From NCBI RefSeq assembly GCF_000716445.1, contig NZ_JNWK01000007.1, positions 124,001-188,000 on the forward strand: a stretch of DNA of 64,000 nucleotides, in the 5' to 3' direction. Under the pieces are notes generated by a model. The model saw nothing but the letters and a program-made list of their open reading frames with translations, was not told the origin of the DNA and ran no database searches. Numbering within the stretch: the first letter of the stretch is position 1; every line of letters starts with the position of its first letter. The position numbers were made by a program, and so were the translations under genes. The DNA comes from Streptomyces wedmorensis. Lineage in GTDB: Bacteria; Actinomycetota; Actinomycetes; Streptomycetales; Streptomycetaceae. This document shows positions 17,006 through 25,812 of the stretch, piece after piece.

Positions 17006-17821
17006 TCAGCCGACCTTCAGCTCCCACTGCGAGGCGTCGTAGGTGAAGCCGGGGTTGACCTCGACGGTCAGGTTCTCGGCGTCCTTGGGGGCGTCGAAGG
17101 CGACGGTGATGGTGGCCTTCTTGCCGGGCATGATGGTGCCCTCGAAGCCCGCGCCGATCTTGTCGTCGAAGATCCGCTCGGCGGCGACGCCGTCCTTGCC
17201 GGCCGTGGCGCTCAGGGACACCAGGGTGGCGTCGAACTTCTCCTTGCCGCCGTTCTCGATGACGACGGTGACCTTGTAGGCCGTGTTGCCCTTGGTGTGG
17301 CCGATCGCGTACTCACCCGGGGTGTACGCCTTCGGGTCCGAGACCGTGACCTTGACGTCGTCGTCGTAGACCGAGGTGTCGCCGTCGGCGAGGCCCGCGC
17401 CCTTGTCCTTCTTGCCGGCGTCGCCGGCCGGGGCCTTGGAGGCGGAGTCGGCCGGGGCCTTGGGCGACGCGGACGGGTCCTTCGGCGCCGAGTCCTTGAC
17501 GGCCTTGTCGATCTCGTCGACCGCGTCGCTGACGGCCGTGACCGTGATGACCAGGCCGACGACCGAGAGGACCAGGGCCGCGAGGCCCAGGATCGCGCCG
17601 GTGAGGGCCACTCCCTTGTTGTTCGCCTCGCGGCGCTTCACGCGGCCCCTGGCGACGAGGCCCAGGATCAGGGCGATCAGGCCGAGGATGCCCGCCAGCC
17701 AGAAGAAGAGCGGGATGAGACCGGAGAGCGTGCCGATGATGCCGAGGATCAGGGCCGCGGTGCCGAGCCCGTTGCGCATGACCTGCGGAGCGGCAGGCGG
17801 GACCTGGGTGTCGTACGACAT
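17006..17821 (-). CDS. DUF4190/DUF4352 membrane-anchored protein
   Basis: Protein of 271 residues. An N-terminal DUF4190-like membrane part has three hydrophobic segments (about 19-37, 40-58 and 73-95). A low-complexity Pro/Ala/Lys linker follows (about 110-145), then an extracellular immunoglobulin-like DUF4352 domain (VKVTVSDPKAYTP, YKVTVVIENGGKEKFDATL, VAFDAPKDAENLTVEV). It is probably a surface protein; the binding partner is unknown. It is divergent from the methylase-like gene at 18020, with a palindrome between them. Confidence 0.75.
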   Translation of the reverse strand: MSYDTQVPPAAPQVMRNGLGTAALILGIIGTLSGLIPLFFWLAGILGLIALILGLVARGRVKRREANNKGVALTGAILGLAALVLSVVGLVITVTAVSDAVDEIDKAVKDSAPKDPSASPKAPADSASKAPAGDAGKKDKGAGLADGDTSVYDDDVKVTVSDPKAYTPGEYAIGHTKGNTAYKVTVVIENGGKEKFDATLVSLSATAGKDGVAAERIFDDKIGAGFEGTIMPGKKATITVAFDAPKDAENLTVEVNPGFTYDASQWELKVG

Positions 17822-17881
17822 GGGTGTGTCCTCCCGGACGGTGAAGATGTCTGGCGCGATGGGTCAATCACAGCAGAGGCT

Positions 17882-17905
17882 GTGAACCGAGTCAACACGG
17901 TTCAC
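17882..17905. promoter_or_regulatory. Palindromic site between divergent genes
   Basis: GTGAACCG (17882-17889) and CGGTTCAC (17898-17905) are perfect arms around 8 bases, 60 bases upstream of the DUF4352 gene and 115 bases upstream of the methylase-like gene. The symmetry suggests an operator; the regulator is not identified. Confidence 0.5.
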
Positions 17906-18019
17906 GAAAAACGAGTCCGCTCACGCTGTGAAGTGGTGCAGCCGACGTTCGTCGTTAGGATTGGTGTCACACAAGGACGAGCAGGACGTACAAGCGGCGA
18001 ACCAGGGGAGATGGGTCAC

Positions 18020-20293
18020 GTGCCGGAGCGCGCAGCGGACGTAGGCGGCGGAGACACGGGCGGCGCGGAGGTGAGCGGCGCGGAGGTGAGCGGGGCAGAG
18101 GTGAGCGGCGCGGAGGTGAGCGGCGCGGAGGTGACCGCCGCCGGCATCGCCCGGCTCGCGGGGGTCGGCCGGGCCGCCGTCAGCAACTGGCGCCGTCGCC
18201 ACCCCGACTTCCCCAAGCCCGTCGGCGGCACGGAGGCGAGCCCGTCCTTCGCCCTCGCCGACGTCGAGCAGTGGCTCCGCGACCAGGGCAAGCTGGCCGA
18301 GGTCCCGCTCCGCGAGCGGGTCTGGCAGCAGATCGCCGGCCACCCCGCGGGCGCCGTCACCGCCCTCGTCCACGCCGGCTGCGCCCTCCTCCTCGTACGG
18401 GAGCGGTCCGCGGCCTGGCCCTCCCTCGCCGAACTCCCCGACGAGCGGCTCGTCGAGGTGCTGCCCGTCGCCCTGGAGGAGACGCTCGGCGAGCGCCTCG
18501 GCCACGCGCGGCCCGTGCCCACCCCCACCAGTTCCGCGCTCGCGGCCTCCGTCCCCCTCCTGCGCGGCGCCGCCGAGCTCGCGGCCGAGACCGGGGTCCG
18601 CCCGGCGTTCGAGTTCCTGCTCGGCCGTCACCTCGACGCCAACCCCCGGCAGTACACGCTGACCCCGTCCGGCCCCGCCGCCCTCATGGCGGCGCTCGCC
18701 GTCGGCACGGACACCAGCGTGGGCGAGGGCGCAACCACAGGCGCGGGTACGGGCACGAGTACGGCCACAGGCGCGGGTACGGGCACGAGTACGGCCACAG
18801 GCGCAGGCACGGTCGACGAAGCCGGCGGCGCCCCCGTCACCGTCCTCGACCCCGCCTGCGGCACCGGCAGCCTGCTCACCGCGGTCGAGCGGCCCGGCGC
18901 GTTCTGCGGCCAGGACGCCGACCCCGACCTCGCCGCGCTCACCGCCCTGCGCCTTGCGCTCGCCACCGACGCCGACATCCGCGTCCGGTCCGGCGACAGC
19001 CTGCGCGCCGACGCCTTCCCGTCGCTCGCCGCGGACGCCGTCCTCTGCCATCCGCCGTTCAACGAACGCAACTGGGGTCACGACGAACTGGCCTACGACC
19101 CGCGCTTCGAGTACGGCTTCCCGGCCCGCACCGAGTCCGAACTCGCCTGGGTCCAGCACGCCCTGGCCCGCCTCCGCCCCGGCGGCACCGCCGTCCTCCT
19201 CATGCCGCCCGCCGCCGCCTCCCGCCGCTCGGGCCGCCGGATCCGCGCCGACCTGCTGCGCCGGGGCGCCCTGCGCGCGGTCGTCGCCCTCCCGGCCGGC
19301 GCCGCGCCCCCGTACGGCATCCCGCTGCACCTCTGGGTGCTGCGCCGGCCCGTCCCGGGCGAGCGGTCCCCCGCGGAACTCCTCCTCGTCGACACCGCGT
19401 CCGAGCACGCGGGCCCCGCGCGGGACGCCCGCGACCGGATCGACTGGCCGTCCGTCCAGACCGCCGTACTGGAGGCGTGGACGCCCTTCGACCGGGACGG
19501 GAGCATCGCAGGGACCCCGGGGGCGAGCCGTTCCGTCCCCGTCATCGAGCTCCTCGACGACGACGTCGACCTCGCGCCCGCCCGCCACCTGCCGCCGCCG
19601 GCCGCCGCCGAGGGCGCGGCGCAGCTGGCCGGGGTGCGCGAGCGCCTGACGGAGACCCTGCGCCGGACCAGGGAACTGACCCCGCCGCCCGTGACGGACC
19701 CGGCCACCGCCGGCGGCGGACCGGTCGGCCGCCCGACGACCACCGTCGGCGAACTGGCCAGGGCCGGGGCCCTGGCCCTGCGCGCCGGCGGCGTGGGCAC
19801 GACCCCCGCCGCGTCCCCGGTCGCCGTCCTCACCGACCACGACGTCCTGGCCGCCCAGCCGCCGTCGGGCACGCTCCCCGACGGCCCGCCCGAGGAGCCG
19901 GTCCTGCTCGCCGCCGGCGACGTCGTCGTCCCCGTCCTGGGCGGCGGCGCGGCCGTCCGGGTCGTCGACGCCTCGGCGGAGGGCGCCGCGCTCGGCCGCA
20001 ACCTCCAGCTGCTGCGCCCCGACCCGGCGGCCCTCGACCCCTGGTTCCTGGCCGGGTTCCTCCGGGCCACCGCCAACAACCGGCAGGCCAGCAGCTACGC
20101 CTCCACCGCGACCCGGCTCGACGTCCGCCGCCTCCAGCTGCCGCGGCTGCCGCTGGCCGAACAGCGCCGGTTCGGGGCCCGGTTCAGGGCCCTCGCCGAG
20201 TTCGAGGAGGAGCTGCGGCAGGCGTCCCGGCTGGGCGACCAGCTCGTGCAGGGCCTTTACGACGGCCTGGCGGACGGCACGGTCGCGCCCTGA
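18020..20293 (+). CDS. N6-adenine DNA methylase-like protein with altered motif IV
   Basis: Protein of 757 residues. An N-terminal repetitive tail (GAEVS units) precedes an HTH module (VTAAGIARLAGVGRAAVSNW). A helical region follows, then a class I methylase core: motif I VLDPACGTGSLLTAV (about 275) and motif IV VLCHPPFNERNWGH (about 340), then FEYGFPARTESELAWVQH. The C-terminal part (from about 590) resembles a type I specificity-like domain with repeated LPRLPLAEQRRFGARF. The catalytic Asn of the usual NPPF motif is His here. GTG 18020 is preferred: AGGGGAG at 18004-18010 is nine bases upstream, whereas ATG 18011 directly touches it. No restriction gene is nearby, so an orphan methylase or a methylase-derived regulator is possible. 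Confidence 0.8.
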   Translation: MPERAADVGGGDTGGAEVSGAEVSGAEVSGAEVSGAEVTAAGIARLAGVGRAAVSNWRRRHPDFPKPVGGTEASPSFALADVEQWLRDQGKLAEVPLRERVWQQIAGHPAGAVTALVHAGCALLLVRERSAAWPSLAELPDERLVEVLPVALEETLGERLGHARPVPTPTSSALAASVPLLRGAAELAAETGVRPAFEFLLGRHLDANPRQYTLTPSGPAALMAALAVGTDTSVGEGATTGAGTGTSTATGAGTGTSTATGAGTVDEAGGAPVTVLDPACGTGSLLTAVERPGAFCGQDADPDLAALTALRLALATDADIRVRSGDSLRADAFPSLAADAVLCHPPFNERNWGHDELAYDPRFEYGFPARTESELAWVQHALARLRPGGTAVLLMPPAAASRRSGRRIRADLLRRGALRAVVALPAGAAPPYGIPLHLWVLRRPVPGERSPAELLLVDTASEHAGPARDARDRIDWPSVQTAVLEAWTPFDRDGSIAGTPGASRSVPVIELLDDDVDLAPARHLPPPAAAEGAAQLAGVRERLTETLRRTRELTPPPVTDPATAGGGPVGRPTTTVGELARAGALALRAGGVGTTPAASPVAVLTDHDVLAAQPPSGTLPDGPPEEPVLLAAGDVVVPVLGGGAAVRVVDASAEGAALGRNLQLLRPDPAALDPWFLAGFLRATANNRQASSYASTATRLDVRRLQLPRLPLAEQRRFGARFRALAEFEEELRQASRLGDQLVQGLYDGLADGTVAP
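18062..18136 (+). repeat. Five in-frame 15-bp tandem repeats in the methylase-like gene
   Basis: Five copies of a unit close to GGCGCGGAGGTGAGC encode repeated Gly-Ala-Glu-Val-Ser just before the HTH. Copies three and five carry substitutions. The number of units could vary between strains without a frameshift. Confidence 0.85.
18741..18800 (+). repeat. Duplicated 30-bp unit encoding Gly-Thr-Ser-Ala linker
   Basis: Two identical 30-base copies (18741-18770 and 18771-18800), with partial copies on each side, encode a Gly/Thr/Ser/Ala-rich linker immediately before methylase motif I. The unit is a multiple of three, so the frame is kept. Confidence 0.85.
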
Positions 20294-20328
20294 CCCTCCC
20301 CTGAGGGGCCGCTTCTCCCGCTCACTTC

Positions 20329-20361
20329 GACAACGGTTCCGGGATGACCGGAACCGTTGTC
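20329..20361 (+). terminator. Terminator after the methylase-like gene
   Basis: Perfect 14-bp stem, GACAACGGTTCCGG (20329-20342) and CCGGAACCGTTGTC (20348-20361), with a 5-base loop, 36 bases after the stop. Confidence 0.8.
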
Positions 20362-20419
20362 CGCATCGGTGTATACGCTCGTCTCCGCACCCCGATCCGT
20401 CCGAGCAGGAGCAGCCGAG

Positions 20420-21010
20420 ATGTACGGCCCCCCGCAGGCCCCGCAGCCGCCGAAGAGCCCCGCCTCCGGCGGCCTGATCGCCCTGCGCGTGCTCTTCGCC
20501 GCGCTCCCGCTGCTCAGCTGCGGCTTCCTGGCCTGGGCGCCGCTGCTGCGACTCGCGATCGTCACCCGCCGGACACTGGACTGGGTGCTGTGCGGCCTGG
20601 CGTTCGTGGCGGGGGCGGCCCTCTTTGCGTACGCCGCGGCCACCGGCGACGAGGAGGGCAGCACTCTGGAGGCCTTCGTCGGCGTCGGCACGATCACGGT
20701 CCTCGCGGCCGGCTCGGTCACGTACTACCTGGTCGCCGAGATCCGCCACTTCGAGCGCCGCCGCACGTCCCCGGAGCAGGGGCCCCCGCCGTACCGGCCG
20801 CTCGGCCACGTCTACGGCGCCGACGGCTCGGCCGTCACGGTCCCGAGCCCGCTCGGCAGCCCCAACCCGTACACCTGCGCCCCGCCCGAGCCCCCGGTCC
20901 AGACCCCCCAGCCGCCCGCCGCGCCGCGGATCGAGCAGGTCCGCGCCGAGCTCGACGAGCTGAGCGACCTGCTCCGCAAGAACGCACCGGAAGGTGAAGA
21001 CCGCAGGTGA
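20420..21010 (+). CDS. Small membrane protein in the kinase operon
   Basis: Protein of 196 residues. The start MYGPPQAPQPP is followed by three hydrophobic helices (about residues 20-40, 45-75 and 80-110), a cytoplasmic Pro-rich stretch and a short acidic helix ending in LDELSDLLRKNAPEG. ATG 20420 has AGGAG a suitable distance upstream. Its stop overlaps the kinase GTG start (GTGA), so the two are coupled and it may be a membrane partner or substrate of the kinase, which has no membrane segment of its own. I do not recognise a named family. Confidence 0.75.
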   Translation: MYGPPQAPQPPKSPASGGLIALRVLFAALPLLSCGFLAWAPLLRLAIVTRRTLDWVLCGLAFVAGAALFAYAAATGDEEGSTLEAFVGVGTITVLAAGSVTYYLVAEIRHFERRRTSPEQGPPPYRPLGHVYGADGSAVTVPSPLGSPNPYTCAPPEPPVQTPQPPAAPRIEQVRAELDELSDLLRKNAPEGEDRR

Positions 21011-22635
21011 ACGGGCGCGTCATCGGAGGGCGTTACGAGCTCGCCACCGTCATCGGCCAGGGCGGCATGGGCCAGGTCTGGACGGCGTACGACGGGCGGC
21101 TCGACCGCCGGGTCGCGGTGAAGCTGCTCCGGCCGGCGACGATGACCGGCCCCGCCACGGCGGCCGAGGAACTGCGGCGCCGGTTCGTCCGCGAGTGCCG
21201 GGTCACCGCCCACGTCGACCACCCCGGCCTGGTGACCGTGCACGACGCGGGCAGCGACGGCGACGACCTCTACCTCGTCATGCAGTACGTGGAGGGCGCC
21301 GACCTCTCCGACCACCTCGCCGAACACGACCCCTACCCGTGGGAGTGGGCCGTCTGCGTCGCCGCGCAGCTGTGCGCGGTGCTCGCCGCCGTGCACGCGG
21401 TGCCGATCGTGCACCGCGACCTCAAGCCGCGGAACGTGATGATCCGCCCCGACGGCTCCGTCACCGTCCTCGACCTCGGCGTCGCCTCCGTCCTCGACAC
21501 GGACACCACCCGTCTCACCCAGACCGGCTCGCCGATCGGCAGCCCGGCCTACATGGCGCCGGAGCAGGCCATGGGCGGCGCCGTCGGCCCGTCCACCGAC
21601 CTGTACGCGCTCGGCGTCCTGCTCCACGAACTCCTCAGCGGCGACGTGCCGTTCGCCGGCTCCACCGCGCTCGGCGTCCTGCACCGCCACCTGTACGAGC
21701 CCCCCGTGCCGATCCGGCAGATCCGCCCCGAGGTCCCCGAGCCCCTCGAAGCCCTCGTCCTTCGCCTCCTCGCCAAGGACCCGCAGGCCCGCCCGTCCGG
21801 CGCCCACGAGGTGTACGAGCACCTGCTCCCGCTCCTCCCCGCGCGCGGCGCCCCCACGGGCCCCATGGACCCCACCCGTCCCTTCCTCCGCCCGCACGCC
21901 CCTTGGCCGGCCCGCCCGGCGACCGTGCCGGCACCGCCGACCGTGCCCGTGCCGGTCCTCCCGCCCGTCCCCGTACAGGCGCCGACGCCGCCCCCGACCG
22001 CACCTCCGGCCGCACCGGCGGACCCCCGCGCCGACCCCCGTCACGACCCCCGGGTCCCGCTCGGCACCGCCACCGCCCCGCGCACGGACCTCGCCGCCGC
22101 CGTGGACGAGGTCAAGCGGCTGCTCGGCGAGGGTTCGCTCACCCAGGCGGTGGACCTCCTCGGCGGCATCCTGCCCGCGGCGGCCGCCGAGCACGGCGAG
22201 CGCTCGCCCGTCGTCCACATCCTGCGCAAGCAGTACGCCTCGACGCTGATGGACGACGGCCAGTACCGCCGTGCCCTCCCGGAACTCCGCCGGCTCGCGG
22301 AGGACCGCGACGCGGAGGCCGGGCCCGCGGACCCCGGGACCCTCCAGTTCCGGTACGACGCCGCCCTGTGCCTGGAGCAGCTGGGCGAGACGGCCGCCGC
22401 GCTCGCGGAGTTCCGCGCCGTCCTCCCGTACTACGAGCACGACCTCGCCCGCGCCTTCGACATCCGCCGCCGCGTCGGCCTGCTCCTCCTGGCGACCGGC
22501 GAGCACACGGCCGGCCAGGACCAGCTCCAGCGCCTCCTCTTCGACGCCGAGCGCTCCTACGGCCCCTATCACCCGCTTCCGGTCGACTTGCGCCGTGCCC
22601 TCGACCACCAGCGGCAGCTGGGACCCCGCCCCTGA
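21007..22635 (+). CDS. Soluble PknB-type Ser/Thr kinase with C-terminal TPR-like region
   Basis: Protein kinase of 542 residues. Kinase domain about 8-270: Gly loop GQGGMGQVW, invariant Lys near 38 (VAVKLL), HRDLKPRN near 136, DLG in place of the usual DFG, GSPAYMAPE, and DLYALGVLLHELLSG. A Pro-rich spacer (about 280-350) leads into helical repeats (DDGQYRRALPELRRLAEDRD, ALCLEQLGETAAALAEFRAV) resembling tetratricopeptide repeats. No transmembrane helix or PASTA repeats are seen, so this is a cytoplasmic kinase, perhaps tethered by the coupled upstream membrane protein. DLG is common in bacterial kinases and does not imply inactivity. Confidence 0.93.
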   Translation: MNGRVIGGRYELATVIGQGGMGQVWTAYDGRLDRRVAVKLLRPATMTGPATAAEELRRRFVRECRVTAHVDHPGLVTVHDAGSDGDDLYLVMQYVEGADLSDHLAEHDPYPWEWAVCVAAQLCAVLAAVHAVPIVHRDLKPRNVMIRPDGSVTVLDLGVASVLDTDTTRLTQTGSPIGSPAYMAPEQAMGGAVGPSTDLYALGVLLHELLSGDVPFAGSTALGVLHRHLYEPPVPIRQIRPEVPEPLEALVLRLLAKDPQARPSGAHEVYEHLLPLLPARGAPTGPMDPTRPFLRPHAPWPARPATVPAPPTVPVPVLPPVPVQAPTPPPTAPPAAPADPRADPRHDPRVPLGTATAPRTDLAAAVDEVKRLLGEGSLTQAVDLLGGILPAAAAEHGERSPVVHILRKQYASTLMDDGQYRRALPELRRLAEDRDAEAGPADPGTLQFRYDAALCLEQLGETAAALAEFRAVLPYYEHDLARAFDIRRRVGLLLLATGEHTAGQDQLQRLLFDAERSYGPYHPLPVDLRRALDHQRQLGPRP

Positions 22636-22800
22636 CGGTCACCCAGTGGCCCCCTGCCGGTCTCCGCAGGGCCTCCTGACGCCCCGCCAGGATCACGACT
22701 CCACAACTGATCGGCAAGTGGATCTTCATGATCCTTTTTGCCTGTTTTGGTGCATGTAACGTTCGCGTCTGATCACGCCAACGTCCCCAAGGAATCCCTC

Positions 22801-23190
22801 ATGACGACGCCGTCCGCGCCCCTCACCCCCGAGCAGCAGCCCGCCGCTCCCGCCCCGGCCAAGAAGGGCAGCGCCATCCTCAAGAAGGTCGGCGGCGTCC
22901 TCGTCGCGATCGTCGTCGCCCTCGCCGTCAAGTTCGGCCTGCCCTACGTCACGGGCGACGCCCCGGTCCACGCCAAGGCCGGCGAGTGCGTCACCGTGAC
23001 CGGTGCCGACAACGACCCCAAGGTCGACACGGCGGACTGCTCCTCCGGCAAGGCCGACCTCTTCAAGGTCGTCAAGGTCTACGACGACACCTTCGACCTC
23101 GACAAGTGCGGCCAGGAGCTCTCCGCCCTCGCCCAGCAGCTCGAGTCGGACAAGTTCGTCCTCTGCCTCGAAGAGGTCGTCAAGAAGTAA
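22801..23190 (+). CDS. LppU/SCO3897-like membrane-anchored protein
   Basis: Protein of 129 residues. A Pro/Ala-rich N-terminus is followed by one membrane helix (about residues 28-50, VGGVLVAIVVALAVKFGL) and an extracellular domain with four cysteines (AGECVTV, TADCSSG, DKCGQEL, FVLCLEE), probably two disulfides. This matches the actinobacterial LppU/SCO3897 pattern, whose function is not known. It stands alone and ends in a strong terminator. Confidence 0.7.
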   Translation: MTTPSAPLTPEQQPAAPAPAKKGSAILKKVGGVLVAIVVALAVKFGLPYVTGDAPVHAKAGECVTVTGADNDPKVDTADCSSGKADLFKVVKVYDDTFDLDKCGQELSALAQQLESDKFVLCLEEVVKK

Positions 23191-23202
23191 CCCCCGCACT
23201 CC

Positions 23203-23238
23203 CGAGAGGGCCGGAACCGACAGGTTCCGGCCCTCTCG
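23203..23238 (+). terminator. Terminator after the LppU-like gene
   Basis: Perfect 16-bp stem (CGAGAGGGCCGGAACC with its complement) and a 4-base loop, 12 bases after the stop. Confidence 0.85.
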
Positions 23239-23541
23239 CGTTACCCGGACCGGGCCGCGCTCCACCGGGCCGCGCTCCACCGGGTCGCGCGCGGCCGCGA
23301 CGCGGTCCGCCCGGACGTCTCTTTAAGCACCCAGGGCAAGTACCAAACCCCACCCCACCTGCTGTAAGAGGACACGCTGAGGGGGCGTCACCCACACGAG
23401 CGAACTATCCCAACTCGGCTGGATTTCGGGGTGGTTGCCTGGCATATGCTCGCGGCGACTTGAACGGGAAATAGTTCGGCCCCCGCCCGGGACTCGCAAT
23501 CCCGACGAGGGCCTGACCAACGAGGAAGCAGGAACTTCCCC
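23239..23541 (+). promoter_or_regulatory. Upstream region of the HTH gene with a spaced inverted repeat
   Basis: No gene seen. The first part has a short direct repeat (CGGGCCGCGCTCCAC twice near 23252-23281). CGAACTATCCC (23401-23411) and GGGAAATAGTTCG (23466-23478) form an inverted repeat bracketing TATGCT (23445-23450), a plausible -10. This layout suits a repressed or autoregulated promoter for the gene at 23542. Confidence 0.45.
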
Positions 23542-24606
23542 ATGGGTAAGCACAACCTTAGCGCGGCCACGCCCCGCGCGGGCGTCATCCACGCCAACGT
23601 CGCCCACACCGCGCACTACACGGTCGTCGGCAACCACCTCGCGCAGCACGAGCACCTCTCGCTCACCGCGATCGGCCTCGCCACCCACATCCAGTCCCTC
23701 CCCGCCGGCTCCCCCATCGGCATCAAGCACCTCGCCGACCGCTTCCCCGAGGGCGAGGTCCGCATCGCCTCCGCCCTCCGCGAGCTGGAGTCCCACGGCT
23801 ACCTCCACCGCCTCCGCGAGCGCCTCCCGAGCGGCCGGATCGTGACGCGGACGATCTCCTGCAACAGGCCGGGGGCGGGAGGGGACTTGAGGGCAGGGCA
23901 GGATCAGGGACAGGGCGCGGCCCCGCAGGTGGTGCAGGGCGAGGCCCGGCGCGGGACGCAGGGTGCGGTCCCGCGCGCGGTGCGAGGCCCGATCCCGTAC
24001 TTGGCGCAGGGTTCGGTGCCGTCCCTGGCCCAAGACCCGGCGGACCGAACCCCCGCCGCTGCCCCATTCGCTGCCGAGGACCCCGCTGCCTCCGTCGTCC
24101 CGGACGCGGCCGACGCCCCCGCCGTCCCGTTCGCGGCCGCCGCCCCCGCCGTCCCGTTCGCGGCCGACGCCCCGTCCGTGCAGCCCGTACGCCGAGAGGC
24201 GGACCGGCTCCCGGAAGGCCCGGCCGCCGAGTTGCTGCTCGACCTGCGTCGCCATGACCCCCGCATGCTGCTCTCCGCACGGGACGTCCGGTACCTGGCC
24301 CCCGCCGTCGACGAGTGGTTCGCGCGGGGCGTGACGCCGGACGCCGTCCGCCGCACCCTCCTCGCCGAGCTTCCCGACCCCCTCAGGCACCCGGCGGGCA
24401 TCCTCTCCCACCGCCTCGCCCACCTGCTCCCGCCGCCCCTCCCCACACCGGCCCCGGCTCAGGGCACGCGCCCGATCCAGCTCTGCGTCACCTGCGAGAA
24501 CGTCGCCTTCCGTGCCTGGGAGCCCGGTCAGTGCCCGGACTGCCGCGCGGACGCGGAAGCGGACGCGGCGGCGGTCAGGGAAGCGGGGGACAGCGTCGCC
24601 GCGTGA
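23542..24606 (+). CDS. Winged-helix DNA-binding protein with C-terminal zinc ribbon
   Basis: Protein of 354 residues. The N-terminal half (about 20-105) is a helix-turn-helix of replication-protein/GntR flavour (TAIGLATHIQSLPAGSPIGI, RIASALRELESHGYLHRL). A disordered Ala/Pro-rich middle contains duplicated AVPFAA units. A helical part follows (about 225-300, ARDVRYLAPAVDEWFARGV). The end carries CVTC and CPDC separated by 13 residues, a likely zinc ribbon. Several Streptomyces paralogues of this type exist without a defined role. A long A/T-rich-for-the-window promoter region precedes it. Regulator function is inferred from the HTH. Confidence 0.75.
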   Translation: MGKHNLSAATPRAGVIHANVAHTAHYTVVGNHLAQHEHLSLTAIGLATHIQSLPAGSPIGIKHLADRFPEGEVRIASALRELESHGYLHRLRERLPSGRIVTRTISCNRPGAGGDLRAGQDQGQGAAPQVVQGEARRGTQGAVPRAVRGPIPYLAQGSVPSLAQDPADRTPAAAPFAAEDPAASVVPDAADAPAVPFAAAAPAVPFAADAPSVQPVRREADRLPEGPAAELLLDLRRHDPRMLLSARDVRYLAPAVDEWFARGVTPDAVRRTLLAELPDPLRHPAGILSHRLAHLLPPPLPTPAPAQGTRPIQLCVTCENVAFRAWEPGQCPDCRADAEADAAAVREAGDSVAA

Positions 24607-24633
24607 CGTCCCGGAATGCCCTGAGCTGATGCC

Positions 24634-24840
24634 TCAGGCGCCGAGCCGCCCGCCCTTGACTCCGGCGACGAAGGAGGACCAGGCGGCGGGCCCGAAGACG
24701 AGCGCGGGGCCGGCGGGGGTCTTGCTGTCGCGGACGGGGACGACGGGGAGGTGGTCGGCGACCTCGACGCACTGGCCGCCGTCCTCGTTGCTGTGGGAGC
24801 TCTTGCGCCAGGTGAAGGTGCTCAGATCGACGGCTCGCAC
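24634..24840 (-). CDS. DUF397 protein
   Basis: Small 68-residue protein with the DUF397 signature: TWRKSSHSNEDGGQCVEVA, VPVRDSKTPAGP and WSSFVAGVKGG. DUF397 proteins are encoded next to BldB/AbaA-like XRE regulators in Streptomyces and are thought to work with them, in some studies in a toxin-antitoxin-like manner. Its start overlaps the end of the upstream XRE gene by 19 bases, so translation is coupled. Confidence 0.92.
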   Translation of the reverse strand: MRAVDLSTFTWRKSSHSNEDGGQCVEVADHLPVVPVRDSKTPAGPALVFGPAAWSSFVAGVKGGRLGA

Positions 24841-25667
24841 GATGCTTCCTCCAACGTCCTCAGGATGAACTTCCGTGAATCCGCCGGGGAAAGGGCCAGA
24901 TCACGGACGAGATCGTATCGGTGCTGAAGTCGATCGACGGCGGCCGTTTCCTCGACGAACTCGCCGGAGTAGGAGGTCTCGATCCATGCCACCGTTCGGC
25001 CGTCCGTCGGCTTCAGGAACATCACATCAGTGTTTGCGAGGCCGTACAGCCCGGCCGCGTGGGGGACCACTTGAACGGCGACGTTTCGGCGGTCACTGAT
25101 GGTCAGTAGCCACTCCAGTTGCTTCTGCCACTGCGCTCGCACCGGCAGCGGAGTGCGGAGCACCGTCTCAGAGAGGATCGTGCGGAACACGGGAGCGTTC
25201 TCCCCTTCCAGCAGGGCTCGTCGTCCGGAGCGTGCCTCGACCTGCCGGGTCAGTTCGTCGCCTTCGAAGCCGCCGCCCCATCCCATCAGGGTGCGCGCGT
25301 ACGCGTCGGTCTGGAGGAGGCCTGGCAACAAGTAGGGCGCGAAGTGCCACAGGCTGATCGCCTCCGCCTCCAGCGTCATGTACCGCCGGTACCGCTCCTT
25401 GAACTGCGTCGGGTCCCCCACCGCCAGCTCCCACAGCGCCAGCAGCATCGTCGCCGTCCCGTAGTACTGGTCCAGTGCCTGGACCACCTCCGGTCCGCCG
25501 ACCGTCTCGCCCTTCTCCATCTTGGAGAACAGAGACCAGTCCCACCCCAGCGCCTCGCCGAGCTTCCGGAGGCTGAGGCCCCGGTCGGTGCGGAGGAGTT
25601 TCAGCTCTTCCGCGAACCTCTTCCTGGGCTCCTGGCTGCGGCCCGTCACCACGCGTCTCGTCGGCAT
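24822..25667 (-). CDS. XRE-family regulator with DUF5753 domain
   Basis: Regulator of 281 residues. The HTH_31/XRE domain covers about 15-70 (LRTDRGLSLRKLGEALGWDWSLFSKMEKG), followed by the DUF5753 domain (LWHFAPYLLPGLLQTDAYAR, RRNVAVQVVPHAAGLYG). The pair with DUF397 is the standard Streptomyces arrangement, usually linked to development or antibiotic control. AAGGGAG lies ahead of ATG 25667. It is divergent from the small gene at 25813. Confidence 0.93.
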   Translation of the reverse strand: MPTRRVVTGRSQEPRKRFAEELKLLRTDRGLSLRKLGEALGWDWSLFSKMEKGETVGGPEVVQALDQYYGTATMLLALWELAVGDPTQFKERYRRYMTLEAEAISLWHFAPYLLPGLLQTDAYARTLMGWGGGFEGDELTRQVEARSGRRALLEGENAPVFRTILSETVLRTPLPVRAQWQKQLEWLLTISDRRNVAVQVVPHAAGLYGLANTDVMFLKPTDGRTVAWIETSYSGEFVEETAAVDRLQHRYDLVRDLALSPADSRKFILRTLEEASCEPSI

Positions 25668-25812
25668 CGCGCGTACTCCCTTGTGGAAGATGTGGAACTA
25701 CCCGCGCGACCTGGGGAAGTACGGTCCGCCACCGCTCCGGGTTCCCTGTGCCCCGGTCCATTCTCGTAGTGCCGGGATCACAGAGGGTAGTCCACGGAGG
25801 GGAGCGGAATCC

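Noticed and set aside
16742..18010. A 5' extension of the methylase-like gene across the DUF4352 gene
   Set aside because: It overlaps a well-supported gene on the opposite strand, and a good ribosome site with GTG at 18020 gives the expected start.
18062..18136. A CRISPR-like repeat array
   Set aside because: Units are 15 bp, adjacent without spacers, and encode an in-frame peptide repeat.
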